Shown here piece after piece: positions 29,589-39,536 of a stretch of DNA of 64,000 bases; the stretch's first letter is position 1; each line of letters begins with the position of its first letter. The notes under the pieces were generated by a model that saw only the letters and a program-made list of their open reading frames with translations, searched no databases and was not told where the DNA came from. The DNA comes from Bacillus sp. T3 (lineage in GTDB: Bacteria > Bacillota > Bacilli > Bacillales > Cytobacillaceae), in contig NZ_CP137761.1 of NCBI RefSeq assembly GCF_033449965.1, forward strand, positions 434,001 through 498,000, in the 5' to 3' direction. The translations under genes were made by a program, and so were the position numbers.

Positions 29589-30719
29589 ATGAAAATCTTA
29601 TATATATGTACTTATTATCATAGAGCAATGATTTTTCGCAATTCAATGAATTATTTAATAAAGTTAGGGAATCAAGTAAATGTTTTTAATGCTGTCGCTA
29701 AGAAAACAAAAATTGATGATAAATATAAAGACATAATGGATGATTTAGTAATTCATAAGGAATGCTTTAATAAATGGGATAGGTTTGTTTATCGTCATAA
29801 ACAAAAAAAAATATATAAAGCCCTAGTCTCAAGTTATACAATAACTCTATTTGATATTATTCATTCTCATACTTTATTTAATGGAGGATATGTAACGTAT
29901 CTTATTAAAAAGTATTTTGGGATTCCTTATGTTGTATCTGTTAGAAATACCGACCTAAACGTATTTTTAAAGATACCAATTTTCATCCGGATTGCAAATA
30001 AAATTGTGAGTAATGCTTCAGGTGTTCATTTTCTTTCGACTTCTTATAAAAATCAATTTATTAATGATTATATAAAAAGTGATTTGAAGGACGATGTCAA
30101 TAATAAGAGTATAGTAGTTGGTAATGGCTTAGAAGAATTCTGGTTAGAAAACAAGGCAAATCCTAAAAAGCGAAGTGAAGGAAAAAAAATTAATATTTTG
30201 TGTGTAGGTAAAATTGATAAAAATAAAAATATTATTACGACAATCAATGCTATAAATATATTAATATCAAAGGGTTACGATGTAATATATACAGTAGTTG
30301 GACAAGTAGTGGAGGAGAGTGTCTTTAAGGAAATCAAGCAAGTAAGTTTTGTTAGGTACATCCCGTATTTAACTAAAGAGGAGTTAATTAAAATATATAG
30401 AGAAAATGACATATTTGTTATGCCATCTATTGCTGAGTCATTTGGTAGAGTATACGCTGAGGCAATGACTCAGGGACTTCCGGTTATTTACACACAAGGA
30501 CAAGGTTTTGATGGTATATTTAATGATGGTTTTATTGGGTATGCAGTACCTAGTGATAATCCTGAATACATTTCTGAACGTATACTGAAAATTCTTGAAA
30601 ACTATGTAGATATTTCAATGAGATGTATTGAGCAATGTGAGAAGTTTAATTGGAGTAATATTTCAGAAACTCTGAATCAATTCTATTTGGATTCAGTTAA
30701 GAGAGAGGGAGCAATTTGA
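29589..30719 (+). CDS. GT4 glycosyltransferase
   Basis: This encodes about 376 residues in the GT-B fold. The N-terminal part (KILYICTYYHRAM, DIIHSHTLFNGGY) binds the acceptor; the C-terminal part has INILCVGKIDKNKN and the EX7E motif region PSIAESFGRVYAEAMTQGLPV. ATG 29589 directly follows the tviB stop and has TTGGAG upstream. Donor and acceptor are not deducible. Confidence 0.88.
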   Translation: MKILYICTYYHRAMIFRNSMNYLIKLGNQVNVFNAVAKKTKIDDKYKDIMDDLVIHKECFNKWDRFVYRHKQKKIYKALVSSYTITLFDIIHSHTLFNGGYVTYLIKKYFGIPYVVSVRNTDLNVFLKIPIFIRIANKIVSNASGVHFLSTSYKNQFINDYIKSDLKDDVNNKSIVVGNGLEEFWLENKANPKKRSEGKKINILCVGKIDKNKNIITTINAINILISKGYDVIYTVVGQVVEESVFKEIKQVSFVRYIPYLTKEELIKIYRENDIFVMPSIAESFGRVYAEAMTQGLPVIYTQGQGFDGIFNDGFIGYAVPSDNPEYISERILKILENYVDISMRCIEQCEKFNWSNISETLNQFYLDSVKREGAI

Positions 30720-31831
30720 AGGTAGGACTAATTACATTCCATAACGCTTTAAACTATGGAGCTGCATTACAGGTTTATGCATCCCAGCAAGCTCTAAAGC
30801 AAATAGGTGTTGACTGTGAAATAATAAATTATGTAAATGAGTTTAGAAAGAATGCTTATAGTATGAGTTATTTTATAAAAGAGGGCGTAAAAAAAGGAAA
30901 CTTAAAATCAGTTTTAAAATATAGTGTGGGAAGTCCCTTTATGGCACAAAGGCGAGCTAAGTTCCAAAGTTTTTATAAAGAAAACTTATCATGCACCCAA
31001 AGGCTATATAAATCTAGTAGTGAAGCAGAGGATCTCAATACGGAATATGACAAATTTATAGTAGGTAGTGACCAGGTTTGGAATTATAAAAATAATGGAA
31101 ATGATTTTGCATACTTCTTAAATTTTGTAAAAGATAATAATAAAAAAATTGCTTATTCCTCAAGCTTTGGCCTAGCGGAAATACCTGAAAATCTTATTGG
31201 TGATTACAAGAAAAACCTAAAATGTATAAAGTATCTTTCAACTAGAGAGAGCTATGGTGTTAAATTAATTAAAGAAATAACCGGAAAAAGCGCAGAACTT
31301 GTTCTAGATCCTGTGTTTTTATTAGATAAGTATCAATGGAAATCATTATGTAAAAAGCAAAAAGGTGATAAAAAGTACTTATTTTGTTATACCAATAAAA
31401 TGTCCCAATTTGATGATTTTATTTCACAAACAGGTTATCCTTTAGACGGAGTCGAGCTCCATAAACTGACTCAACATTTAAAAGTTAGTGATTTTCTAGA
31501 TCCTAAGGTAAAAGTTGCTTATACTATCTCTCCAGTAGAGTTTATCGAAACAATCTCTAATGCAGAGTTAGTAGTAACGGCATCTTTTCATTGCATAGCG
31601 ATTTCAATCATATTAAACAAACCTTTTATTGCAATTTTAACTGGGGATCAGGGAAAAGATGAACGAGTTTTAAATATATTAAGAATTACAGGCCTAGAAT
31701 CTCGCATTTTAAGCGAGGGAATGACTATAGATGAGATTAATAAACCTATTGATTTTAAAGAGGTTGATTCTAAGCTGGAAGAATATCGAAATAAGTCTTT
31801 AAATTTCTTGAGAAATGCAATATGGGGTTAA
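30716..31831 (+). CDS. Polysaccharide pyruvyl transferase family protein
   Basis: PF04230-type, 371 residues. Typical elements are GLITFHNALNYGAALQVYA, KFIVGSDQVWN, YSSSFGLAEIP, STRESYGVKLI, LDPVFLL and VVTASFHCIAISIILNKPF. These enzymes put a ketal pyruvate on a sugar from PEP, adding negative charge. Translation starts at a TTG that overlaps the preceding TGA, with GAGAGAGG 8 bases upstream. Confidence 0.88.
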   Translation: MKVGLITFHNALNYGAALQVYASQQALKQIGVDCEIINYVNEFRKNAYSMSYFIKEGVKKGNLKSVLKYSVGSPFMAQRRAKFQSFYKENLSCTQRLYKSSSEAEDLNTEYDKFIVGSDQVWNYKNNGNDFAYFLNFVKDNNKKIAYSSSFGLAEIPENLIGDYKKNLKCIKYLSTRESYGVKLIKEITGKSAELVLDPVFLLDKYQWKSLCKKQKGDKKYLFCYTNKMSQFDDFISQTGYPLDGVELHKLTQHLKVSDFLDPKVKVAYTISPVEFIETISNAELVVTASFHCIAISIILNKPFIAILTGDQGKDERVLNILRITGLESRILSEGMTIDEINKPIDFKEVDSKLEEYRNKSLNFLRNAIWG

Positions 31832-32080
31832 TGATATGATTGTCATATGAAGCGTTTTTTCTGTGGAAATGGGGCAGAACTCCGCGGTCATATTGTGACT
31901 TTCAAGTCAAGTGGGATAATCATCCATATTACTGATGCTAAAAAGTGTAGTGAAGCTACACTCACACCGCCATTATTATGTCGGTTTTAGTCATGCAAAG
32001 AGTCCCCTTTCCATCATTGGGTTGGGAGTGTAAACTCATGATTGTTTTCTATGAGGATGATAAATGAGAGGAAACTGAAA
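31832..32080 (+). other. Non-coding 250-base spacer with a small hairpin inside the operon
   Basis: No gene. AGTGTAG/CTACACT (31944-31962) forms a 7-bp hairpin, and ATGATTGTCAT (31835-31845) is a small imperfect palindrome. The spacer is GC-richer than the flanking genes and could be a structured leader, but I cannot assign a class. Confidence 0.4.
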
Positions 32081-32932
32081 ATGCAAATATTAAAGAATGA
32101 ACATTTAAAAAAGTATACTTCGGTGAAAATTGGAGGATATGCTAAAAACCTTTATTTCCCTGAAAGTTCAGATGAGTTAGTTGAATTATTAAATAATATC
32201 TCAAATAATAAATATTATATCCTTAGTGGTGGATCCAATATTCTTATGAATGATCAAAAAACATATGAACATGTAATAAGTATGAAAAAAATGGATACCA
32301 CAATTAAACATTTAGGGAATGGGAAATTTTACGTTGGTGCATCAGCTAAATTACAACAATTAATAGACACAATTAATAAAGAAGGATATGGAGGAATCGA
32401 ATATCTATATTCTTTACCAGCATTAGTAGGAGGATCAATTGCTATGAATGCTGGGAGAGGACAAAAATCTGGCCTTAGCATTAGTGATTATATAGAAGAG
32501 GTTTTTATTTATGATCAAGGAAATAAAAAGGTTCTGAGTAAGGAAGAATGTGACTTTAAATATAGATATTCAAATTTTAAAGGTAATAAATCAATAATAT
32601 TAGGTGCAACCTTTACATTTAAAAAAGTTGATATTAATAACTCTACTGAATTAAAAAAACAAAGGATGAAATTGGTTAAAGAAGAACAAGATAAAAGTGG
32701 TTATAATTTTGGTTCTGTATTTAGAGAACGAAATACTATTATAATGCACTTATTTAAACTATTTCATCCTGGTTATAAAAATGGAATGGCATTTTCAAAC
32801 ATGACAGCAAATTGGTTATTAAATAAAGGGGAAGGAACTTATGATCAAGCAATAACTTTAATTAAGTTAGTTGAACGATTACACAAAATTATAGGAAAAA
32901 AGGCTATACCTGAAGTGATAATATGGAAGTGA
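32081..32932 (+). CDS. MurB-like FAD-binding protein in the polysaccharide operon
   Basis: This resembles UDP-N-acetylenolpyruvoylglucosamine reductase: SVKIGGYAKNLYFP, ILSGGSNILMND (FAD PP-loop), LYSLPALVGGSIAMNAGRG, YRYSNFKGNKSIILGATF, the GSVFRE serine motif and a final PEVIIWK. It has 283 residues, a little short of MurB, and the sequence is diverged. ATG 32081 with GAGAGGAAA upstream is better than ATG 32042. A housekeeping murB is expected elsewhere, so this is likely a paralogue acting on a lactyl- or enolpyruvyl-type sugar nucleotide. That role is inferred only. Confidence 0.82.
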   Translation: MQILKNEHLKKYTSVKIGGYAKNLYFPESSDELVELLNNISNNKYYILSGGSNILMNDQKTYEHVISMKKMDTTIKHLGNGKFYVGASAKLQQLIDTINKEGYGGIEYLYSLPALVGGSIAMNAGRGQKSGLSISDYIEEVFIYDQGNKKVLSKEECDFKYRYSNFKGNKSIILGATFTFKKVDINNSTELKKQRMKLVKEEQDKSGYNFGSVFRERNTIIMHLFKLFHPGYKNGMAFSNMTANWLLNKGEGTYDQAITLIKLVERLHKIIGKKAIPEVIIWK

Positions 32933-33015
32933 TCAGCTTTATTTAGAGACTCTAATCAACTCTCTATTTATGACATCACCTCCAGAAGCGTTGTGTTTTA
33001 GAGGGAGTGTGTTTT

Positions 33016-34320
33016 ATGTTTTCAGTTTTTGATAAAAGATATAGTAAATTAGAATTTTCTTGTATTTTAGGAATCATAATATATAGAATACTACTTGATT
33101 TTGTCTATTTCAAAGGTGTTACTCCAATTTTCGGATATTCAGGATTTTATACCAACTTTAACTTGGGCAAATACATTACATCTTGGTTAATTCTTTTTAT
33201 AATTATTCCGTTTGTTATTAGTTTATATAAAGCTACCTTCATTTCGAGTATTATTTTAATTACACTAACGTTACTTTCTTATATTCCATTCACCACCATG
33301 GTGGCCTTTCATTCCTATACTATTGGTTTCATAATTAGTAATATTATATATTGGTTGTCTATTTTTATATGTTATGTTTTATTTCCTAATCTAAAGTTTA
33401 AAAGTGTCAAAAGTGATAAATTAACATACTTAATTATAAACATTATTTTATTTTTATTTCTTATAACTGTATTGTATATTTCGTTCCGTTATACAGGATT
33501 TAGGTTAACATTAGACCTTTTTAACGTGTATGATCTGAGAAGTGAAGCGTCATCGTTTAACTTACCAATTATTATTGGCTATATTTATTCAGCTTCAAAA
33601 GCAATCAATCCTGTTTTACTTGTTTACTTTCTGTCAAAAAAAAATTATACCACAACTGTAATTATATTTTTTGTTCAACTATTAAGTTTCTCTATCAATG
33701 GATCTAAAACTGTTCTTTTTACTACTTTTTTAGCAGTATTATTATATTGGTTTTATAATAATAAATTAAAATATAAATTACCTTGGTTTTTGTCTATAAT
33801 TTGTTTATTAGGGATTCTAGAATTATATATATATAAAACCTATTTTATAGTAGCGTTTTTTATAAGACGGGTAATGTTTGTACCCAATTTACTTCACTAT
33901 TATTATTATGATTTTTTCAGTAGAAACACTCCTGATTATTTTAGACAGAGTTTTTTAAGACACTTTGGATTTGAAACCCCTTATACCCCAATTGATAATC
34001 TTATTGGTGCCGTTTATTTTAACAAGCCAGATATGGGAGCTAATAACGGGCTATTTAGTGATGCATTTGCTAATTTCGGCTTTATAGGATTAGTATTAAT
34101 GCCCTTGATAATTGTGGTTACCCTAAAAATATTTGATGGATGCACAGAAGGGTTGAACCTGAAAATTTTAATTGTTTCTGGTATTACAATTTCTATAATA
34201 TTTATAAGTTCGTTTTATTTCACTGTTCTTTTGACTCATGGTTTTATTGCACTTTGTATAATGTTGTATCTTTTACCTCGTAAAACAGATTTAAAGATAG
34301 GTTTAAAAACATATTCTTAG
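33016..34320 (+). CDS. Oligosaccharide repeat-unit polymerase (Wzy-like)
   Basis: This encodes 434 residues with about 11 hydrophobic helices and the charged loop DLFNVYDLRSEASSF typical of O-antigen polymerases. A large loop with RNTPDYFRQSFLRHFGF lies in the second half. The sequence is AT-rich. GAGGGAG lies 8 bases before ATG 33016. It fits the polymerase of the Wzx/Wzy pathway with the flippase 1 kb downstream. Wzy proteins diverge fast, so the call is by topology and context. Confidence 0.78.
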   Translation: MFSVFDKRYSKLEFSCILGIIIYRILLDFVYFKGVTPIFGYSGFYTNFNLGKYITSWLILFIIIPFVISLYKATFISSIILITLTLLSYIPFTTMVAFHSYTIGFIISNIIYWLSIFICYVLFPNLKFKSVKSDKLTYLIINIILFLFLITVLYISFRYTGFRLTLDLFNVYDLRSEASSFNLPIIIGYIYSASKAINPVLLVYFLSKKNYTTTVIIFFVQLLSFSINGSKTVLFTTFLAVLLYWFYNNKLKYKLPWFLSIICLLGILELYIYKTYFIVAFFIRRVMFVPNLLHYYYYDFFSRNTPDYFRQSFLRHFGFETPYTPIDNLIGAVYFNKPDMGANNGLFSDAFANFGFIGLVLMPLIIVVTLKIFDGCTEGLNLKILIVSGITISIIFISSFYFTVLLTHGFIALCIMLYLLPRKTDLKIGLKTYS

Positions 34321-34343
34321 TTAGTTTAAGAATATGTTTTATT
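34306..34343 (+). terminator. Internal terminator-like hairpin at the wzy stop codon
   Basis: AAAACATATTCTTA and TAAGAATATGTTTT make a perfect 14-bp stem with a 7-base loop spanning the wzy stop, followed by ATTTAC. All genes continue on the same strand, so it is either a regulated internal terminator or an mRNA-stabilising hairpin. Confidence 0.7.
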
Positions 34344-34372
34344 TACGTTCTATGGAAAGGGTAGGAAAATGG

Positions 34373-35266
34373 ATGCTACAGAAAAAAGTGAACATACTTT
34401 TAAGAAGGTTATTGAAGGTTAAAGATAATGAATCAATCGAAGCTGCAATAAGAAGGAAGAGGGTAAAAATCAATAAAACGTTTTTTAAAAAGAAAATTAC
34501 AGTAAACGATATATACTCGACTTTAATTAATCTAGGGATAAATGAAGGCGATAATCTAATGGTTCATGCCTCTTGGAGAGATATGTATAACTTTGATGGA
34601 AAACCAGAAGATATTATTGATTGTTTAACCAAGATACTAGGTGAAGAAGGTACACTATTAATGCCGGCTTATGGTCCTAAAAGAACATACTTTGATGTGG
34701 AAAATACTCCATCAAGTGCTGGGGTATTATCAGAGGTTTTTCGTTTGCAGCCCAATACTTATAGGAGCGCTTGTACACATTTTTCAGTTTGTGCGAGAGG
34801 GAAATATGCTTATGAATTAACTTATAAACATGTAAATAGTGAATATGGTTTTGATACTAATTCCCCTTATTATTTATTTACAAACTTAAAGCATAGTAAG
34901 GTATTATTTATTGGTCTTGGTAAAGAACCCACACAGATATCATTGTTTCATTGTGCGGGTTATATTTTAAAAGAGAAATTACCAGTTTTAAATAAACTCT
35001 TATCCCATAAATATAAATCTATATTGGTAAAGGATGGGAATATTTTCGGGCGAGAAATGATAATACGTAAGCCTGGTCACAAAAATAATAAAAGGGTTTT
35101 TAAAAAGATATTTAGAAGTATAGTGACTAAAAGTCATGTCCGCCATTCTAATATAGATTTTGTTGTGATGGATGCCAAAGAAGGATTGGAAAAAGCGATT
35201 GATTTTGCAAGAAAAGGCCAATACTGTTACAGCAATATTGGTAAGCTTAGTAAACATTTTGAATAA
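34373..35266 (+). CDS. AAC(3)-fold acetyltransferase, probably polysaccharide-modifying
   Basis: This has the aminoglycoside 3-N-acetyltransferase fold: GDNLMVHASWRDMYNFDG, LLMPAYGP, RSACTHFSVCARGKYA and SPYYLF. ATG 34373 has AGG 7 bases upstream; the frame is open to 34334. Its place between polymerase and flippase and its divergence from resistance enzymes suggest acetylation of an amino sugar of the exopolysaccharide, not antibiotic resistance. Confidence 0.82.
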   Translation: MLQKKVNILLRRLLKVKDNESIEAAIRRKRVKINKTFFKKKITVNDIYSTLINLGINEGDNLMVHASWRDMYNFDGKPEDIIDCLTKILGEEGTLLMPAYGPKRTYFDVENTPSSAGVLSEVFRLQPNTYRSACTHFSVCARGKYAYELTYKHVNSEYGFDTNSPYYLFTNLKHSKVLFIGLGKEPTQISLFHCAGYILKEKLPVLNKLLSHKYKSILVKDGNIFGREMIIRKPGHKNNKRVFKKIFRSIVTKSHVRHSNIDFVVMDAKEGLEKAIDFARKGQYCYSNIGKLSKHFE

Positions 35267-35301
35267 GTGGATAACTTATAATATGGAAGTGAACTAATAG
35301 A

Positions 35302-36519
35302 GTGAAAAAGTTTAAATTAAATAAAATAAGGAGAATCCTTTTGGATCTGGTAATTAATTTAATTGCAACAATGTTACCAATCCTTATAGTTCAATTCTTA
35401 TTATTGCCAATTGTTGCAAGAGAGTACGATGAGTATAGTTATGGACTAGCATTAACTTTAATTAGCCTAATTACACTTTCTGTACAATCGTTTAGTGTAT
35501 CATTAAGTAATTCTCGGTTACTATTAAATAAAACTTACGTAGAGTCAAATACAGCAGGTGATTTTAATGTCTTGCTAATAATATTTACAATATTAAATAT
35601 TGTTTTTGTATCCATAGGAACTTATCTATATGAGGGTTATCTAGATATACTTAACTTATCATCAGTTTTATTAATCTCAATATTACAATTAGTTAGGAGG
35701 TACCTATTAGTAGCATTTAGAATAGACATAAACTACAAGGCTATACTGTATAGTAATATTTATTTAATAGTTGGGTACCTATTAGGAATGTTACTATTCC
35801 TTCATACAGGACTATGGCAAGTAATTTACTTGTTGGGCGAGTTAATTAGTTTAACATATATTCTTTCTAAGACTAATTTAATCCAAGAGCCTATTAAAAT
35901 TACCAAATTTTTTAAAAGTACTACCAGTCATGGGATTATTACATTAGTAGCTTCCTTTTTAGGAACACTCAACACCCAAGTAGATAGATTAATCCTTTTT
36001 CCTATTTTGGGGGCTAAAGCAGTTACGGTATATTATGTCTCAACACTATTTGGTAAAACCCTTTCAATGGGTATTGTCCCGATGAATAATGTAGTTTTGA
36101 CGTATCTAACAAAAATGGAAAAGTTTAAAATTGGTTACTTTAAATTATTGGTTATAACTTCCACTGGATTAGGAATACTAACATATGCTTTTATTATTAT
36201 AATAAGTGAACCTATATTGAATATATTGTATCCCTCTTTTGCTACAGAAGCTATGGAACTAATTTTAATTACAACTTTAACAGCTATTATAAATATGATA
36301 TGTACTGTTATTAATCCTGTAATAATGAGATTTTGTAATATATCCTGGCAAATATGGCTTAATGTAATAAATATCACTATAATGGTCATGTTAGCATTAT
36401 CATTTATAAATTCATATGGTATTATAGGCTTTTGTTACGCAACTCTAATAGCTTCAATAATTAAACTAATTTTAATGATATTTATTTATTATAAGAATAG
36501 TAGCAAAATCAATAGCTAA
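35302..36519 (+). CDS. Polysaccharide flippase (Wzx-like)
   Basis: This encodes 405 residues with 12-14 hydrophobic helices in the MOP/PST layout (LLPIVAREYDEYSYGLALTLISL near the N-terminus, QVDRLILFPILGAKAVTVYYV in the middle). It should move the lipid-linked repeat unit across the membrane for Wzy. The start is GTG 35302. It is the last gene of the operon, followed by a terminator at 36602. Confidence 0.88.
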   Translation: MKKFKLNKIRRILLDLVINLIATMLPILIVQFLLLPIVAREYDEYSYGLALTLISLITLSVQSFSVSLSNSRLLLNKTYVESNTAGDFNVLLIIFTILNIVFVSIGTYLYEGYLDILNLSSVLLISILQLVRRYLLVAFRIDINYKAILYSNIYLIVGYLLGMLLFLHTGLWQVIYLLGELISLTYILSKTNLIQEPIKITKFFKSTTSHGIITLVASFLGTLNTQVDRLILFPILGAKAVTVYYVSTLFGKTLSMGIVPMNNVVLTYLTKMEKFKIGYFKLLVITSTGLGILTYAFIIIISEPILNILYPSFATEAMELILITTLTAIINMICTVINPVIMRFCNISWQIWLNVINITIMVMLALSFINSYGIIGFCYATLIASIIKLILMIFIYYKNSSKINS

Positions 36520-36601
36520 ATAATTTTACAAGATAGGGATATCCTTGTGGATATTAAGGGGACGGTTCTAAAAGTAGACAATCGGAAGTTTTGCGCTCAA
36601 A

Positions 36602-36646
36602 AAGGCTCCACTTGGAGGATGTGAACGCTTGTGGAGCCTTAATTTT
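36602..36646 (+). terminator. Terminator after the exopolysaccharide operon
   Basis: AAGGCTCCAC and GTGGAGCCTT form a perfect 10-bp stem followed by AATTTTTATT. It is 85 bases past the flippase stop. Confidence 0.8.
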
Positions 36647-36990
36647 TATTTATGTAAACAGCCTGTCCGCAAAATTTTTGATTGCCCTAGAAGAATGAAG
36701 TCGCGGCCCCTGGTTTTACAGTTGATGATACTTATCGCTGCTTTTGCTTGGTCTCCTGATGCCCTGTAGATTTGCTTATACTTCGGGTAGGCGGTACCAA
36801 AAATATCCTTAATTTTACTCATGCTTTTGGAAGTCATGTGTAGGTAAATCGATGTTGTTTAAAGATCCTTATGACCAAGCATATGTTGGATTAATGGCAA
36901 CTTTACTTTATCTTCAAGGGCATGTGTGGTAAAGCAGTGTCTCAATGTATGGTATGAAATATTAGGATCCAATTTCATCTTATTTCTAAG
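36646..36990 (-). pseudogene. Remnant 3' end of a tyrosine recombinase
   Basis: In one frame the minus strand reads NISYHTLRHCFTTHALE...PLIQHMLGHKDL, a stop codon, then TTSIYLHMTSKSMSKIKDIFG. The HTLRH box, the LGHKD box and the IYLH tyrosine are the catalytic signatures of XerC/D-like recombinases. The in-frame stop (TAA where AAA is expected) and the missing N-terminal two-thirds mark it as decayed, probably left by an old mobile element. Confidence 0.75.
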
Positions 36991-37146
36991 TTTAATGATG
37001 ATATTTTTTATCTTTTTAACATGAGATGATCCCCTTTGTTTTTACCAGGGAAAGCCAGTCATTGTAAGCCCGAATTCAAACTACGCATATAGACAAGTAG
37101 CATCTCCTGGTACGATACTTGTATCAATTTAAGGAGGTGCTTTCTT

Positions 37147-37340
37147 ATGCCACAACAAAAATTAACCATTGTCCCCGTTACTCTCGATCCAGTTAGCAAA
37201 AATTCTTTTTCACCTACTTCCCCATCAATCCTACCGCAAGCATTTGCACGATTAAAATGGCAAACGCTGAAATCTCCTTCTTCAATGGCGTGAATGAGCA
37301 CGTTATCCAAACTGTAATGAGGGAGTTGAAGCATCTATGA
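37147..37340 (+). pseudogene. IS66 tnpA fragment
   Basis: A short frame MPQQKLTIVPVTLDPVSKN is followed, after a frame change, by NGVNEHVIQTVMRELKHL, the typical C-terminus of IS66 OrfA. AAGGAGGTG precedes the ATG. It is too short and broken to be functional. Confidence 0.6.
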
Positions 37341-37670
37341 AGCACGATTACACAAGTGTGAAAAATATCTATATTATTTGCGGAAAAACTGATATGCGAA
37401 AAGGCATTGATGGACTAGCCACATTAATACAAGATTCTTTTGAACTTGATCTGTAAGGCGATTCAATAGTCCTGATTCTGGCTGGAGTAAAGATAGATTT
37501 AAATGTTTGTATTTCGATGGCGATGGCTTCGCCATGCTTTATAAGCGCCTGGATAATTGAAAACTTCAATGGCCTAAAGATGAAAATGAAGTTCGTAACC
37601 TTTCACAACAGGAGCTTCGATGGCTCCTTGAAAGTCGATTCAGCAACCTAAGGCGATTCAACCATCATCA
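37337..37670 (+). pseudogene. IS66 tnpB (OrfB), broken
   Basis: It begins IYIICGKTDMRKGIDGLATLIQDSFELD, the OrfB N-terminus, then stops. The rest (CLYFDGDGFAMLYKRLDN, QWPKDENEVRNLSQQELRWLL) follows in another frame with a further stop. Its ATG overlaps the tnpA stop. Confidence 0.7.
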
Positions 37671-37674
37671 AAAG

Positions 37675-39355
37675 GTGAGTTCTAAATTTTGTGAATTTTA
37701 CCTTTATTCAACCATCCGAACTAGATATAATAATAGGAGTGAATTCGAACGGAATGTGGTGAATGATGTGGCAAACGCTTCTACTAATGAAAATCAATAC
37801 GAAATATTAATTCGATTGCTTGAAGAACAACTGGCTCATTCGAATAAGCAAAACCAAGAGTTATCGAAGAAATTAGATAAAGCATTGAAGCAGAACGAAG
37901 CATTGTCAGAACAACTTCGCCAATTAACAAAGCTCATATATAAATCTAAAACCAAAAATCCAAATACAATGTGCCCGATGGGCAAGGTTCATTGTTTGAA
38001 GATGACCCGTCTTTTAACGAAACTGAGCACACAGTAGAACAAAGCCAACAGATAATTTCTTATACTGTTGTTCGAAAAATTCAAAAGAAAAAACGAAATG
38101 TCTCATTGTGTGATGATGTCGAAGTAGAGACGATTCATCATCACCCTGAGAATATAATCTGTGACTGTTGCCAACATCAAATGATTGAAATCGGCGGTAC
38201 CCTTGTGCGTGAAGAGGCCAAATTTATTCCTGCAAAAATGATGAAGGTGCAGCATTTTGAACATGCATATGAATGTAAAATCTGTAAAGGTGATGTATCG
38301 CAGCCGGCGCAAATAAAACGTGGAAAAGCCCCGCACCCAGCTATTCAACGTAGCATCGCCAGCCCAAGTGTACTTGCCAAAGTCATCTATGACAACTTTG
38401 CACAGTACCTACTACTTTACCGTCAGGTAAAGGAATGGGATCGTTATGGCCTTAATACTAATGATAAGAACCTTTCGAACTGGGTTATACGTGCATCAAA
38501 TGATTGGCTATTGCCTATTTACGAACGTATGAAGCAATTGATGATGGATAAATCGCTATTACATGTCGACGAAACTTACGGGCAAATTATTAACCGATCT
38601 GACGGGAAATCTGGTCAAGCCAACGCTTATAATTGGGTCTATCGTAGTGTGCCAAGTCAAGGTCCAACGATTACCCTGTTTCAAAGTTCGTTATCACGTG
38701 CACGTCTTGTCCTTGAAAGCTTCATTCAAGAATTTTCCGGAACAATAATCTGTGATGGTTATTCTGCATACGACAAAATCGAAGGGTTTTCTTTTGCGAA
38801 TTGTTGGGCCCATGTCCGCCGTTATTGGCTTAAAGCCGATAGTAAAAATGGGCGGATCGGCTTAAGCTATTGTGAAGAGTTTTATCGTTTGGAAAGGACA
38901 TTTAAACATTTATCTCCCAGCAAGCGAAGAAAAAAACGCAAAAAGTACTCGAAGTCCATTGTTGAAAAATTCCTTCATTGGGTTGAAGATTCACCATTAT
39001 ATGGAAAAAACACCCTCGCAAAAGCAGTTGAATACACATTAAACAGGGCAAATGGACTCAAAGCTTTCTTAAATGATGGGCGTATAGAAATTGATAATAA
39101 TCCAGCGGAAAATGCCATCCGTCCAATTGTGATTGGCCGAAAAAACTGGCTCCACTCTGTAAGTGAGGCAGGTGCAAAAGCCAACGCTATATGTTTAAGT
39201 ATCGCAGAAACAGCCAAGGCGAACGGCATAGATTTTATCAATACCTCGTGAAGTTATTGACGGATCTTCCGAATCTTGATATTCACAGAAACCCAGAAAT
39301 ATTAAACCAATATCTGCCTTGGTCAAATATGATACAGGCTGAATGTGGACAATAA
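37675..39355 (+). pseudogene. IS66 transposase tnpC, two frameshifts
   Basis: The N-terminal leucine-zipper part (LAHSNKQNQELSKKLDKALKQ) and zinc-finger part (CDCCQHQMIEIG) lead to the DDE domain with LLHVDETYGQ (D), TIICDGYSAYDKI (D) and IDNNPAENAIRPIVIGRKN (E). The first break lies near ACCAAAAATCC (about 37950), where one added G restores SKTEKSKYNVPDGQGSLF. The second lies in GATTTTATC (39230), where one more T restores GIDFYQYLVKLLTDLPN. It could be functional if these are read errors, but tnpA and tnpB are also broken. Confidence 0.8.
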
Positions 39356-39475
39356 AATAGCCATATATCTTATAAAAAATCAATGATATTTGGCTATTTG
39401 TGATGCGTACCGTGAAGGTGCGCTATTTTTATATTTCGGGCTTACTTTCCGCAAGTACTGGAAACTCCCACCAAA

Positions 39476-39536
39476 AAGTAAGCGTCAAATAGGCCCCATC
39501 TAAAATAATAGGTGGGGCCTATTTGACGCCTACTTT
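39476..39536. repeat. Long inverted repeat next to the IS66 right end
   Basis: GCGTCAAATAGGCCCCA and TGGGGCCTATTTGACGC form a perfect 17-bp stem, extended by AAAAGTA/TACTTTT, around AT-rich loop sequence. It can serve as a terminator, or be a small palindromic element. Confidence 0.7.

Larger units (their letters stand above)
37064..39445 (+). mobile_element. Degenerate IS66-family element
   Basis: The left end GTAAGCCCGAA (37064) matches the inverted right end TTCGGGCTTAC (to 39445), a typical IS66-like GTAAGC terminus. The element, about 2.4 kb, has the usual three genes tnpA, tnpB and tnpC, all damaged. No 8-bp target duplication is visible (CAGTCATT left, TTTCCGCA right), consistent with age or rearrangement. 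Confidence 0.8.

Noticed and set aside
34373..35266. Aminoglycoside resistance gene
   Set aside because: The fold is AAC(3)-like, but the gene lies within a polysaccharide operon and is diverged. A sugar acetyltransferase is more likely.
37056..39453. 8-bp target duplication for the IS66 element
   Set aside because: CAGTCATT on the left and TTTCCGCA on the right do not match.
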